Of a stretch of DNA of 64,000 bases, positions 8,671 through 17,239 are shown piece after piece; the stretch's first letter is position 1, and each line of letters begins with the position of its first letter. The DNA comes from Haloplasmatales bacterium 4B (GTDB lineage Bacteria; Bacillota_I; Bacilli_A; Haloplasmatales; Haloplasmataceae), in contig NSKI01000001.1 in NCBI GenBank assembly GCA_003586005.1, positions 62,001 to 126,000 of the forward strand, read 5' to 3'. The position numbers were made by a program, and so were the translations under genes. Under the pieces are notes generated by a model. It saw nothing but the letters and a program-made list of their open reading frames with translations. It searched no databases and was not told where the DNA came from.

Positions 8671-11600
8671 ATGAAAAACATTGCTAAATATAGCGTTAAT
8701 AAGCCTATTTCCATTTTTATGGGATTTTTAATTATTATTCTCTTAGGGGTTATTTCAATTGTTAAATTGCCATTGGAATTATTTCCCGATATTAATTTAC
8801 CTTATGCTGTTGTCGTAACAACTTATGAAGGTAAAAATCCATATGAAGTTGAAGAGGATGTAACTAAACCAATAGAACAAAATTTATTGGCAATAAGTAA
8901 TTTGAAAAATATTCAATCTACTTCAAGTGAACATTTTTCTATGGTAATGCTAGAATTTGAACAATCAACAAATATGGATTCAGCATTTTTAGAAATGCGT
9001 GAAAATTTTGAGTTATTGAACCTAAAAGAGGGTATAGGTAACCCTATGATTATTAAGTTTGACCCTAGTATGATGCCTGTTATGGTTGTATCATTATCAA
9101 GAGATTGGGGAGATGTTACCGATGATGAGGCATTAATAAAAACAACAGAATGGGTAAATGAAGAAGTTTTAAGTAAATTAGAAAGAACCCCTGGTGTTGC
9201 TTCGGTTAGTATGAGTGGAGCATCAGATACAGTAATTCAAATTGATTTTAATGATGAACTGCTACTTCAATATGATTTAACAAATGATGAGGTTTTGAGA
9301 ATCATTGAAGATCAAAACATCCAGGGAATTGCAGGAATAGTACCAGATGGTAATAATATCCGGATGTTATACATTGGAGATAAAATAGTTGGTCTAGATA
9401 ATTTAAAATCAACACCTATCACTTTTGATGCTTCTGAGAATAAAATTATTACTTTAGATGATTTAAGTAATAATATTGGTTTTGTTAATGCTGCAACAAA
9501 TCAATATATGAAAATAAATGGTAAACAAGGTATTTCAATAGCATTTCAAAAACAATCAGATATTGGTATTACCGAAGTAGTAGACTCAATTCAAAATACA
9601 TTAAGTGAGTTTACAGAATCTGAAGACTATGATGCTGAATATGTTGAACTTTTAAATCAAGGTGATTATATTGAGCAATCAATTGGTACAGTAACCAATA
9701 ACTTAATAATTGGAAGTATTTTAGCTGTATTTATTTTATTTTTGTTCTTACGTGATATAAAACCAACGTTAGTAGTTGGTTTAGCAATACCAATAAGTGT
9801 TGTTGGAGCATTTACACTAATGTATGCGGCAGATATCTCATTAAATATTGTATCCATGGGTGGTTTAGCTCTTGGGATTGGTATGCTTGTGGATAACTCC
9901 ATTGTCGTAATTGAAAATATTTATCGATTATTAAATGAAGGTAAGTCTCCTAAAGAGGCGGCAATTAACGGTGCTGGTCAAGTAGCTAATGCTATAACAG
10001 CCTCTACCATTACTACAATGGCTGTATTTCTTCCGATAATTTTTATTGAAGGGTTAACCGCGGATTTATTTAAAGATATGACTTTAACAGTAACATTTTC
10101 ATTACTTGCTAGCTTAGTAATTGCCATTACCCTAGTACCAAGTATTAGTTCACGTTTCCTTAAGCCGAACAACACTAAAGAAGATAAATTTTTGAAAAAA
10201 TTACAAACTTGGTATGAATTGGTTGTTAAAATAGCGTTAAGAAAAAAAATAATAACTTTAATCACAATTTTATTGTTATTAGTGCTTAGTGGATTCTTAG
10301 CTTCAACAAAAGGGTTTGAGTTATTACCTGCAACAGATGAAGGAACAATTACAGTTAATGTTGAAATGATTAAAGGTACTGATTTTAAACAAACAACTGT
10401 ACTTACTGATGAATTTGTTAAACAAATCATGCTAATTGATGAAGTTGAAACTGTTAGCGCATCAATTGGTGGGTCTGGAATGAATGCCATGTTTGGTGTC
10501 ACAGGTTCAAGTGACAGTTCGTCAATTACGATTTTATTAAGAGATGACAGAAAACTATCTACAGATGAAGTTGTGCAAAAAATAGAAAAAATTAAAAAAG
10601 AAATAGATTATAGTAAATTAGAAAATGTAAGTAACGAAGATGTTTATGAAATATTAGTTGGAGCTCAAAACACAACTTCAATGGCAGGATTTGGTGGTAC
10701 AGGAGTTCAATTGATTGTTAAGGGTGAAGACATTTATAAAATGCGTGACCTAGCTGATAAATTAATTGAAAAGATGAAAGAAGTAGAGGGAACAAAAGAC
10801 CATTCAAATGGAATTGCCCAAACTGATAAAGTAGTTCGTATTGTTGTTAATAAAGAAAATGCGATGAAAAGAGGTTTAACTGAAAACGATATTAAGCGTG
10901 GCATTGAAATTTTCTACAGTGCATTAGGATTTGATATGGCTGATAAAACAAATACAAATCTAATTATAAATGTAAATGGAACTGATTATGAAATTACTGT
11001 TCCATCAGATAGTTTCTCGTTTTCGATGACTTACGAAGAATTGTTAAATCAAATAAAAGTATTTAGTTACGATGTTACAAATGCGATTAAAAATAAGTTA
11101 GCAGAAAAAGATGAAAATTTCGCATTATACTATCCACTATTTAATGAAACTGATGGTAGTATTACCTTAGTATTAAATCCAACTCTTCGAATTGATGAAG
11201 AAGCAAATGAAATTTATACAAGCATTGACCCTGAAGATACAAATCCTACTTTAGCGTCATTAGCTCAAGGCAGTGTTTATGAAGGGAATGAAGAATCTAG
11301 TATTGCAAAAGTCTTATATGAAGATGGAATTGCTAGTATAACACGAGATGGTAAAACACGTTACTTAACAATTTCAGCTGGTGTTGAAACTGGTTATCAA
11401 ATTGGGAAAGTATCTAATGAAGTAGAGAAAAATATATATGAGTATTTAAATTCACAAGAATTTGAAGATGAATATGGAAAAGATGGATATACAGTAGAAT
11501 TTGCTGGAGAAAATGAAGATATTAAAAAGACTACAGGGGATATGATGTTAGCAGCAATAGCCGCTATATTATTAGTATATATGGTTATGGCTATTCAATT

Positions 11601-12036
11601 TCAATCATTGAAATATCCATTCATTGTAATGTTTACGATTCCTTTAGCCTTTACTGGTGGACTATTTGCTTTATTTTTAGCTAATTTACCTATAAGCATG
11701 GTAGCTATGGTGGGCTTAATTATTCTATCGGGTATTGTTGTAAATAATGGTATTGTTTTAATTGATTACATTAATCAATTAAGAGAAGAAGGATTAACGA
11801 CAAATGATGCGATAATAAAAGCAGGAAAAACAAGATTACGACCAATATTAATGACAGCTTTAACAACAATCTTAGCGTTAATTCCAATCGCTATTGGCTC
11901 AGGTGAAGGTGGGGAATTATTACAACCACTTGGATTAACATCTATTGGTGGATTAATATATGCTACTGTATTAACATTGATTGTTGTTCCAGTAATGTAC
12001 AGTATCTTAAATAGGGATAAAGTGCATAAAAATTAA
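8671..12036 (+). CDS. RND-family efflux transporter permease (SwrC/AcrB-like)
   Basis: This large inner-membrane proton-driven exporter has 1121 residues, slightly longer than SwrC of Bacillus subtilis. It shows the RND repeat layout: an N-terminal helix (about 15-35), a large extracellular loop, a helix bundle with GMLVDNSIVVIEN (TM4, the proton-relay Asp followed by Asn instead of a second Asp), a second loop region and a second bundle with GIVVNNGIVLIDY. No membrane-fusion or outer-membrane partner is encoded nearby, as expected in Gram-positives. Substrates may be surfactants, drugs or lipids. It ends in a TAATG one-base overlap with the regulator gene. Confidence 0.93.
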   Translation: MKNIAKYSVNKPISIFMGFLIIILLGVISIVKLPLELFPDINLPYAVVVTTYEGKNPYEVEEDVTKPIEQNLLAISNLKNIQSTSSEHFSMVMLEFEQSTNMDSAFLEMRENFELLNLKEGIGNPMIIKFDPSMMPVMVVSLSRDWGDVTDDEALIKTTEWVNEEVLSKLERTPGVASVSMSGASDTVIQIDFNDELLLQYDLTNDEVLRIIEDQNIQGIAGIVPDGNNIRMLYIGDKIVGLDNLKSTPITFDASENKIITLDDLSNNIGFVNAATNQYMKINGKQGISIAFQKQSDIGITEVVDSIQNTLSEFTESEDYDAEYVELLNQGDYIEQSIGTVTNNLIIGSILAVFILFLFLRDIKPTLVVGLAIPISVVGAFTLMYAADISLNIVSMGGLALGIGMLVDNSIVVIENIYRLLNEGKSPKEAAINGAGQVANAITASTITTMAVFLPIIFIEGLTADLFKDMTLTVTFSLLASLVIAITLVPSISSRFLKPNNTKEDKFLKKLQTWYELVVKIALRKKIITLITILLLLVLSGFLASTKGFELLPATDEGTITVNVEMIKGTDFKQTTVLTDEFVKQIMLIDEVETVSASIGGSGMNAMFGVTGSSDSSSITILLRDDRKLSTDEVVQKIEKIKKEIDYSKLENVSNEDVYEILVGAQNTTSMAGFGGTGVQLIVKGEDIYKMRDLADKLIEKMKEVEGTKDHSNGIAQTDKVVRIVVNKENAMKRGLTENDIKRGIEIFYSALGFDMADKTNTNLIINVNGTDYEITVPSDSFSFSMTYEELLNQIKVFSYDVTNAIKNKLAEKDENFALYYPLFNETDGSITLVLNPTLRIDEEANEIYTSIDPEDTNPTLASLAQGSVYEGNEESSIAKVLYEDGIASITRDGKTRYLTISAGVETGYQIGKVSNEVEKNIYEYLNSQEFEDEYGKDGYTVEFAGENEDIKKTTGDMMLAAIAAILLVYMVMAIQFQSLKYPFIVMFTIPLAFTGGLFALFLANLPISMVAMVGLIILSGIVVNNGIVLIDYINQLREEGLTTNDAIIKAGKTRLRPILMTALTTILALIPIAIGSGEGGELLQPLGLTSIGGLIYATVLTLIVVPVMYSILNRDKVHKN

Positions 12037-12626
12037 TGTTAAATAAAAAAGAACTTATATATTATGCTGTCATTGATTTATTTAAGAATAAAGCTAACAT
12101 AAATAATATAAAGATTTCAGACATTGCAAAATCAGCTAATATGGGTAAAGGTACTGTTTACGAATATTTTAGAAGTAAAGATGAGATAATTAGTGAAACC
12201 ATTTTATATATAATAGAAGAAAATACTAATAAGATAACAAGTATGTTTAATCATAATCAGGATTTTAAAATAAATATGTTAAACCATATTAAAATATTAT
12301 TAGAGTTAATTTTAGAAAATTCTAAATTTCATTCTATATTTATGTCAGGTGAAATGAGCAGTTTATTTGATCAAGATTATGAACATAAATTAATGAATAA
12401 AATAATGGAAACAAAAAAACACTATTTTCAAATCTTAAAAACCATATTAAATAAAGGTGTTGAAGAAAATAAATTCAACAAAGTTTTAGACCCATATATT
12501 TTTAACGCAATAGGTAATACTATCTTTACAAGTATAATGTACTATATCCATGAATGTAATGACAATCTTGAAGTTGAAAGTTTTATTGAAAAGGTATATA
12601 ATTTAATATTAAAAATGGTCAAATAG
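12036..12626 (+). CDS. TetR/AcrR-family regulator of the RND pump
   Basis: The 196-residue protein has an N-terminal TetR helix-turn-helix (KISDIAKSANMGKGTVYEYF, about 27-46), followed by an all-helical ligand-binding domain. Its start codon overlaps the stop of the RND gene (TAATG), so the two are translationally coupled. The palindrome at 8633-8648 in the operon promoter is its probable operator. The ligand is unknown, perhaps a pump substrate. Confidence 0.92.
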   Translation: MLNKKELIYYAVIDLFKNKANINNIKISDIAKSANMGKGTVYEYFRSKDEIISETILYIIEENTNKITSMFNHNQDFKINMLNHIKILLELILENSKFHSIFMSGEMSSLFDQDYEHKLMNKIMETKKHYFQILKTILNKGVEENKFNKVLDPYIFNAIGNTIFTSIMYYIHECNDNLEVESFIEKVYNLILKMVK

Positions 12627-12632
12627 TTTATA

Positions 12633-12669
12633 GGCACCAATTGATAATTTCAATAGGTGCCTTTTTTTA
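12633..12669 (+). terminator. Terminator after the RND-TetR operon
   Basis: GGCACC at 12633-12638 and GGTGCC at 12656-12661 bracket a second imperfect ATTGA/TTCAAT stem, and a T run follows. Confidence 0.88.
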
Positions 12670-12732
12670 TAAGGTGAGATTGAAAATCACCTATGTTATA
12701 ATTGTAGATAATATACAAAGAAAGTTGGTGTA

Positions 12733-13260
12733 ATGGTGATGAAATACATATAAAATATCATGACACTGAAAGGGGGGACTGTACATGATGATTTAGTGTT
12801 ATTTTAGTTTTAGAGTCAATGCAATCAGGATTAAGCTGGTTAACAATCCTTAAAAAAGAGAAAATTTTAAAAAAGCTCTTGATGATTTTGACTATATTAA
12901 AATAGTTAAATATGGTGATTCTAAAGTAAATGAGTTAATTAAAAATCCTGGAATTATTAGAAATAAATTAAAAATAAAAGTAACTATTATTAATAATAAA
13001 AAAAAGTTTAGGGAAATTCAAATTGAATCTGGAAGTTTTAGTAATTACCTTTGGTCTTTTGTTAATAATAAGATAATAAATAATTATTTTAAAAAAATAT
13101 CGGAAGTGTCAATAAAATCTGGACTATCAGATAAAATAAGTAAGGACTTAAAAAAAGAGGTTTTAAGTTTCTTGGGACAATTTCAATTTATTCTTATTTA
13201 CAAGCTATTGGTATTATTAATGATCATATTGAAAGTTGTTTTAAAAAATATAAAAATTAA
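12733..13260 (+). pseudogene. tag: Broken DNA-3-methyladenine glycosylase I
   Basis: Reading through several frame changes gives an almost complete Tag protein: YHDTE near the start, VHDD, then LESMQSGLSWLTIL (the Tag active-site helix), FDYIKIVKYG, NPGIIRNKLKIK, SFSNYLWSFV, LSDKISKDLKK, LQAIGIINDHIESCF and KKYKN before a TAA at 13258. At least four frameshifts plus in-frame stops (for example in 12745-12805) prevent expression. Because order and spacing are kept across about 175 codons, this is a recently decayed chromosomal gene. The open frame at 13106-13303 is only part of it. Confidence 0.88.
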
Positions 13261-13317
13261 GAAATTACTAATAATTGACGTAAATAAGATTGAGACCAAA
13301 TAAAAAGGAGGAATAAT

Positions 13318-13539
13318 ATGGCGGAAATTAAATATGAGATAATTAAGACACTTGGAATAATATCTGAAAATTCTAAGGGATGGACAAAAGAACTTAACTT
13401 AGTTAGTTGGAATGACAAAGATCCTAAATATGATATTAGAGAATGGAATCCTGAGCATAACAGGATGAGTAAAGGTATTACTTTAACAGCTGAAGAAATG
13501 CAGAATATTAGAGAGTTACTTGAAAATACTGAATTATAA
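13318..13539 (+). CDS. PC4/YdbC-family single-stranded DNA-binding protein
   Basis: This 73-residue protein matches the bacterial PC4-like family (YdbC): IKYEIIKTLGIISENSKGW, KELNLVSWND, PKYDIREW and KGITLTAEE. Members form dimers that bind single-stranded nucleic acid and resemble the eukaryotic coactivator PC4; a role in DNA metabolism or transcription is inferred. A strong AAGGAGG site precedes the ATG. Its stop codon abuts the MITE-like element that begins at 13540. Confidence 0.9.
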   Translation: MAEIKYEIIKTLGIISENSKGWTKELNLVSWNDKDPKYDIREWNPEHNRMSKGITLTAEEMQNIRELLENTEL

Positions 13540-13799
13540 TTAAAGGTGCTGTCGGTAAATAACGTTTTTTTAAGTTAATTAATTATCGATACCTTAATAA
13601 AGAATTCGTGAATCACAGTTTTTTGTGTTTATTACGAATTTTTATTTTTTTAAAATAATTTCTTAGAAAAAATATACACACCGGAAAAGTGTATACTAAA
13701 ATCTCAATTTTTTTATATTTATAATATTGTATTATTAGATATTTCTTTTTATTTAACTTTTTACGTTATTTATCTTCAGAAACCCGACAGCCTCTTTAA
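13540..13799. repeat. MITE-like element with terminal inverted repeats
   Basis: TTAAAGGTGCTGTCGG at 13540-13555 is matched, inverted, by CCGACAGCCTCTTTAA at 13784-13799 (14 of 16 bases). Immediately inside, TAAATAACGT (13556-13565) recurs inverted at 13763-13772, offset by an 11-base insertion. The 260-bp interior has no coding capacity but holds a hairpin at about 13600-13645 and another short inverted repeat (TATACAC/GTGTATA). This is the form of a non-autonomous miniature inverted-repeat element. It begins directly after the ydbC stop and may supply its terminator. The parent transposase is not in the window. Confidence 0.6.
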
Positions 13800-13895
13800 T
13801 TTATTATTGTAAAGTTTTACAAATTATGGTTTAATGTTTATTAATCTTAAAGAAATAGAAAGAAAGTTGATTTTGTGGGAAGTTCAATTTTTAAA

Positions 13896-14210
13896 ATGAA
13901 ATATCAAATTAATTTATGCGATGTTGATTTTTAAAAAAAATAAAGATTAGGCACATTGTTTAATTATTTTCAAGATATAGCAACATTAGCAAAAACTAGG
14001 AATTGGAATTGAAGAACTAGAAAAGAAATAACTTAGTCCAGTGATATCGATTATATAATGGATTGTTTTCCAATTGAAAATCATAAAAATTATTGTGTTA
14101 AATCAATTGAAGTTAATTTCATAAATGAGTTCTTACCTGGTGGTAATTTGTTGTTGAACAAATCAGAAACATTTAAAGCTATAGTTGAAATTGAATCTTT
14201 AAATATATAA
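13896..14210 (+). pseudogene. Broken acyl-ACP thioesterase-like gene
   Basis: Fragments in more than one frame read MKYQINLCDVDF, RLGTLFNYFQDIATL, LGIGIEELEK and DYIMDCFPIENHKNYCVKSI, ending in VNFINEFLPGGNLLL before TAA at 14210. The order fits a hot-dog acyl-ACP thioesterase (cytoplasmic release of fatty acids): a 'l..Y.QDIA..H...LG.G...L' N-terminal domain and an 'I.F..E..PGD' element. In-frame stops (13932-13943 and about 14030) and a frame change destroy it, and the middle and C-terminus are partly missing. The family call is by eye and moderate. Confidence 0.5.
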
Positions 14211-14212
14211 TT

Positions 14213-14243
14213 AATAAATCGTAAGGTTACCTTACGATTTATT
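14213..14243. terminator. Perfect 14-bp hairpin, bidirectional terminator
   Basis: AATAAATCGTAAGG (14213-14226) and its exact complement (14230-14243) flank a three-base loop. It overlaps the stop codon of the leftward small gene and follows the dead thioesterase. Confidence 0.8.
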
Positions 14244-14402
14244 GTTTAATATCTTCGTTATTTTGTCCACAACTTTTTCAACTTCTTCTTTAAATGGTGG
14301 GTCATCTTGTTTTAATAATTCATTTGCGATTTCTAAATCTGCTTTTGTATACTCATTTTTAGCTTTAAGTTTTTCTAACTCTAATTTATGAGATCTATTC
14401 AT
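14232..14402 (-). CDS. Small charged helical protein, unknown function
   Basis: This 56-residue protein starts MNRSHKLELEK and is rich in Lys and Glu, with probable helix throughout and no membrane segment. The ATG at 14402 is preferred over an upstream TTG because GGTGA precedes it at good distance. It lies 22 bases after the SRAP-family gene in the same direction, so the two are probably co-transcribed. No family is recognised. Confidence 0.6.
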   Translation of the reverse strand: MNRSHKLELEKLKAKNEYTKADLEIANELLKQDDPPFKEEVEKVVDKITKILNNKS

Positions 14403-14424
14403 TATAATCACCAAGTTTAGTTTA

Positions 14425-15111
14425 TTACTTTAAGGCCTTTTCAATACATTGAGGGGTTTCATTTCGAGAATTATTTACGATTTCTGATACCTGATAGTAA
14501 TCCATTTTTTCTATAGGAAAAGGGTTTAAGAGAGTACTAAGCATTTTTATATCTTTAATATTAGGGTTTAACCAAATTCTTTCTGCTACTTTTGTCATAA
14601 TAACAGGCATTCTTTCATGGATAGGTTGAAATAAATCATTAGCTTTTGTTGTAATTATGGTACATGAGTAATGCTTAGAGCCATCATCTCTTTTATAACT
14701 ACTCCAAAGACCAGCGAAAGTAAACATTTTTTTATTTTTTAATTTAATGTAAAAGGGAATTTTCTTTTTATTTACTTTTTTCCATTCATAAAATCCATCA
14801 GCAATAATAAGACAGCGTTTATTAATAAAAGAATCTTTAAAACTAGGTTTAGTTGCTAGGGTTTCTGATTTAGCATTAATTATTTTAAAAGTTTGTTTTT
14901 CATTTTTAGTAAAATGTGGAACAAATCCCCAATTCAATGACCCAACTCGATTTTTCCCCCCATCATTAATGATTGAGATAATATCTTGACCTGGAGCAAT
15001 ATTGTATCTTGGAATAATAAAATCATTAGGTAAGTCATTAATATCAAAATTTTCTTTTAAAAATTGTTCAACTTCTTCAATGTCAACACTAACTGTAAAT
15101 CTTCCACACAT
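14425..15111 (-). CDS. SRAP/HMCES-family abasic-site crosslinking protein (YedK-like)
   Basis: This 228-residue protein begins MCGRF, so after Met removal Cys2 is the residue that forms a thiazolidine crosslink with abasic sites in single-stranded DNA. Other family landmarks are INAKSET (near 77), the ADGFYEWKK segment with the catalytic Glu, and the HERMPVIM block with the catalytic His. It is cytoplasmic and works in DNA damage tolerance. Two DNA-protection genes (this and the dead tag) lie within 2 kb. Confidence 0.93.
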   Translation of the reverse strand: MCGRFTVSVDIEEVEQFLKENFDINDLPNDFIIPRYNIAPGQDIISIINDGGKNRVGSLNWGFVPHFTKNEKQTFKIINAKSETLATKPSFKDSFINKRCLIIADGFYEWKKVNKKKIPFYIKLKNKKMFTFAGLWSSYKRDDGSKHYSCTIITTKANDLFQPIHERMPVIMTKVAERIWLNPNIKDIKMLSTLLNPFPIEKMDYYQVSEIVNNSRNETPQCIEKALK

Positions 15112-15239
15112 AATATATCTCCATTCCTTTTTATCTTATTTTACACATATTATTCTTTTTAAGCAATTATTTTAAAATCATAGTTATAAAGTAAAGAAAT
15201 TTGTTATAATGAATACAATTAAATGTTTGGAGAATTGAT

Positions 15240-15488
15240 ATGAATCGTGTACAGATGTTATTAAGTATAATTAATATGAAGTTAAGAGATGTTTACGAAG
15301 ACTTAGAATCATTTTGTGAAGACTATAATATTGAGGCTAATATTATAATTGAGAAAATGGCAAGAATTAATTATGTTTATAATATAGAAAATAACCAATT
15401 TATTAATAAAGAAGTCTTGGGGGAGATATATGAAAAAAGTTCAAATTTATACTGTAGATGCTTTTACAGATCAGTTGTTTTCAGGTAA
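15240..15488 (+). CDS. DUF4250-family small protein
   Basis: The N-terminal 58 residues (MNRVQMLLSIINMKLRD... to NNQFI) match the short DUF4250 family, whose members are usually only about 55-60 residues. The remaining 24 residues overlap the start of the following PhzF gene by 59 bases and are probably run-on past a lost stop codon. Function is unknown; the N-terminal helix pair suggests a small regulatory or structural protein. TTGGAGA precedes the ATG. Confidence 0.7.
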   Translation: MNRVQMLLSIINMKLRDVYEDLESFCEDYNIEANIIIEKMARINYVYNIENNQFINKEVLGEIYEKSSNLYCRCFYRSVVFR

Positions 15489-16317
15489 TCCAGCTGGAGT
15501 ATGTATGGCTGATAATTTAACGAAAATGGAAATGATGTTAATCGCTAAAGAATTGAATTTGTCGGAAACAGCTTTTTTAATTAAATTGGATGAATATAAT
15601 TTTCGCATTAAATTTTTCACTCCAACAGATGAAATCAATTTTTGTGGTCATGCAACACTTTCTTCAGCCTGGGTATTAGCAACTAAATATCATTATCTTG
15701 AGAAAACAAACAAGCTTGTTTTTAAAACTAATGTTGGCTTAATTCCCATTGATTTTGAAATTGTTGGTGGAAAATTTGAAAAAATTATGATGACACAAAT
15801 AAACGCAGAAGTTAAAGAAATTAATGATTCAGTTAAATACCTGTTTGATATTCTTAATTTAGATATAATTAATTATGATAATCGTTATCCAATTAAATTA
15901 GGCTATACAGGTAATTGGGACTTATTTATCCCGATAAAAACCAAACGAGCAATTGATTTTTGTAACCCTAATTTGGACTTAATGAAAAAACATCATTTAG
16001 AAAACCAAATTACTAGTGTGCATTTATTTACAGATAATACATTAGATGAAGATTGTTTTTTATATACAAGGAATTTTGCTCCAGCTGTGGGAATTAAGGA
16101 GGATTTAGTAACTGGTTCAGCTAATGGTGCTTTAGTAGGATATTTAATAAATGAACATAAATTGTCTTGGGGTAATCATAATCTTAAAATTAAACAAACA
16201 AATTCTTTAAATAGACAAGGTGAAATTTATGTTTATACTGACATATCTTGTGGGAATTTATTGATTAAATTAGGTGGAAGGGCAGTATCTTCCTTTGAAA
16301 GTGTAATTTATTTATAA
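15430..16317 (+). CDS. PhzF-family isomerase
   Basis: This 295-residue protein has the PhzF/diaminopimelate-epimerase fold signatures: IYTVDAFTDQLFSGNPAGVC at the N-terminus, the SETAFL motif with the catalytic Glu near 46, FTPTDEINFCGHAT, and VTGSANGAL near 236. Members catalyse isomerisation or hydride shifts on small molecules. No other phenazine genes are present, so the substrate is unknown. Its GGGGGAGA ribosome site lies inside the DUF4250 frame. Confidence 0.9.
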   Translation: MKKVQIYTVDAFTDQLFSGNPAGVCMADNLTKMEMMLIAKELNLSETAFLIKLDEYNFRIKFFTPTDEINFCGHATLSSAWVLATKYHYLEKTNKLVFKTNVGLIPIDFEIVGGKFEKIMMTQINAEVKEINDSVKYLFDILNLDIINYDNRYPIKLGYTGNWDLFIPIKTKRAIDFCNPNLDLMKKHHLENQITSVHLFTDNTLDEDCFLYTRNFAPAVGIKEDLVTGSANGALVGYLINEHKLSWGNHNLKIKQTNSLNRQGEIYVYTDISCGNLLIKLGGRAVSSFESVIYL

Positions 16318-16398
16318 AAATATAAAAAAAATAATCTTAATAATTGTTAAATCGTATTTTTAATATATAATAAAGGTAACAAATAAAGGAGGGTGTAA

Positions 16399-17169
16399 AT
16401 GAGGTATTTTAAATTTGCTCATAATCAATCAGAAAAAGGAATGGGGAAGACATTTTTATATGCCATAATTTTAGGGCTAATATTTGCAGTATCCATTTTA
16501 GTTACATTATTAAAGGGAATGTCAAATTTCGATGAGCGTGAACTAAAAGATTTCGCTAATGAAACTGGATGTATCTTAGTAGATTATAAATTGCAGTGTG
16601 ATAGTGATTACTATGAATATGAAGGAGTAGTAATTGATCTAAATTACGAAGATTCTAATGATTACCAAGATGTAATAATTTTAACAAAACAAAGAATATA
16701 TACCCAAGACCAGTCTTTTACATATGAACAAGCTTTAGATGTATTTGGCCATTCCGGTGGAGACTTAAATGTGGATGATGTAATAAATATATTTTATGAT
16801 TTCCAAACTATAATACTTGTAGTCGGATTTATTGGTTCATTAATTGGAAGTACTATATTCTTTTTAGTTGGTAATACTTTACTTGCAGCTGTAATGATAT
16901 TGATTTTCAAAGGCTATAAATATGGACAAATGTATAAATTAATAATGCTAACTATCGCACCGTTTGTGCTGTTTAATGCTATTACAAGAATGATTTTTGA
17001 TGCTACATTAATTGGTCAATTAACTTCTTATATTCCATATGTCGGTTGGATTCTTCACATCACACTTGATTACGCAATTATTTATGGACTAACATATTTA
17101 GCTGTAATTGAAGGTAAAAAATTACAGCCAATTGGGGAAGAAGAAGTAATAGAAAATAAAGTGTGGTAA
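16399..17169 (+). CDS. DUF1189-like membrane protein
   Basis: The 256-residue protein has one hydrophobic segment near residue 20-40, a soluble acidic extracellular portion (about 45-130), and four or so hydrophobic segments from 135 to 245. This matches the layout of DUF1189 proteins of Firmicutes, including a GKTFLYAIILG start motif. The function of the family is unknown. It is probably monocistronic, with a GGAGGGTG ribosome site. Confidence 0.6.
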   Translation: MRYFKFAHNQSEKGMGKTFLYAIILGLIFAVSILVTLLKGMSNFDERELKDFANETGCILVDYKLQCDSDYYEYEGVVIDLNYEDSNDYQDVIILTKQRIYTQDQSFTYEQALDVFGHSGGDLNVDDVINIFYDFQTIILVVGFIGSLIGSTIFFLVGNTLLAAVMILIFKGYKYGQMYKLIMLTIAPFVLFNAITRMIFDATLIGQLTSYIPYVGWILHITLDYAIIYGLTYLAVIEGKKLQPIGEEEVIENKVW

Positions 17170-17239
17170 TACCTAAGGGTATTAACTAATTAGCAATTAT
17201 AATCTAAGATTTGTTTTAAAATATTAGTAGGTGAAGAAA

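Noticed and set aside
13106-13303. Stand-alone 65-residue protein
   Set aside because: Its first half is the Tag motif LSDKISKDLKK and the rest is a frame-shifted reading of the same gene, so it is part of the tag pseudogene.
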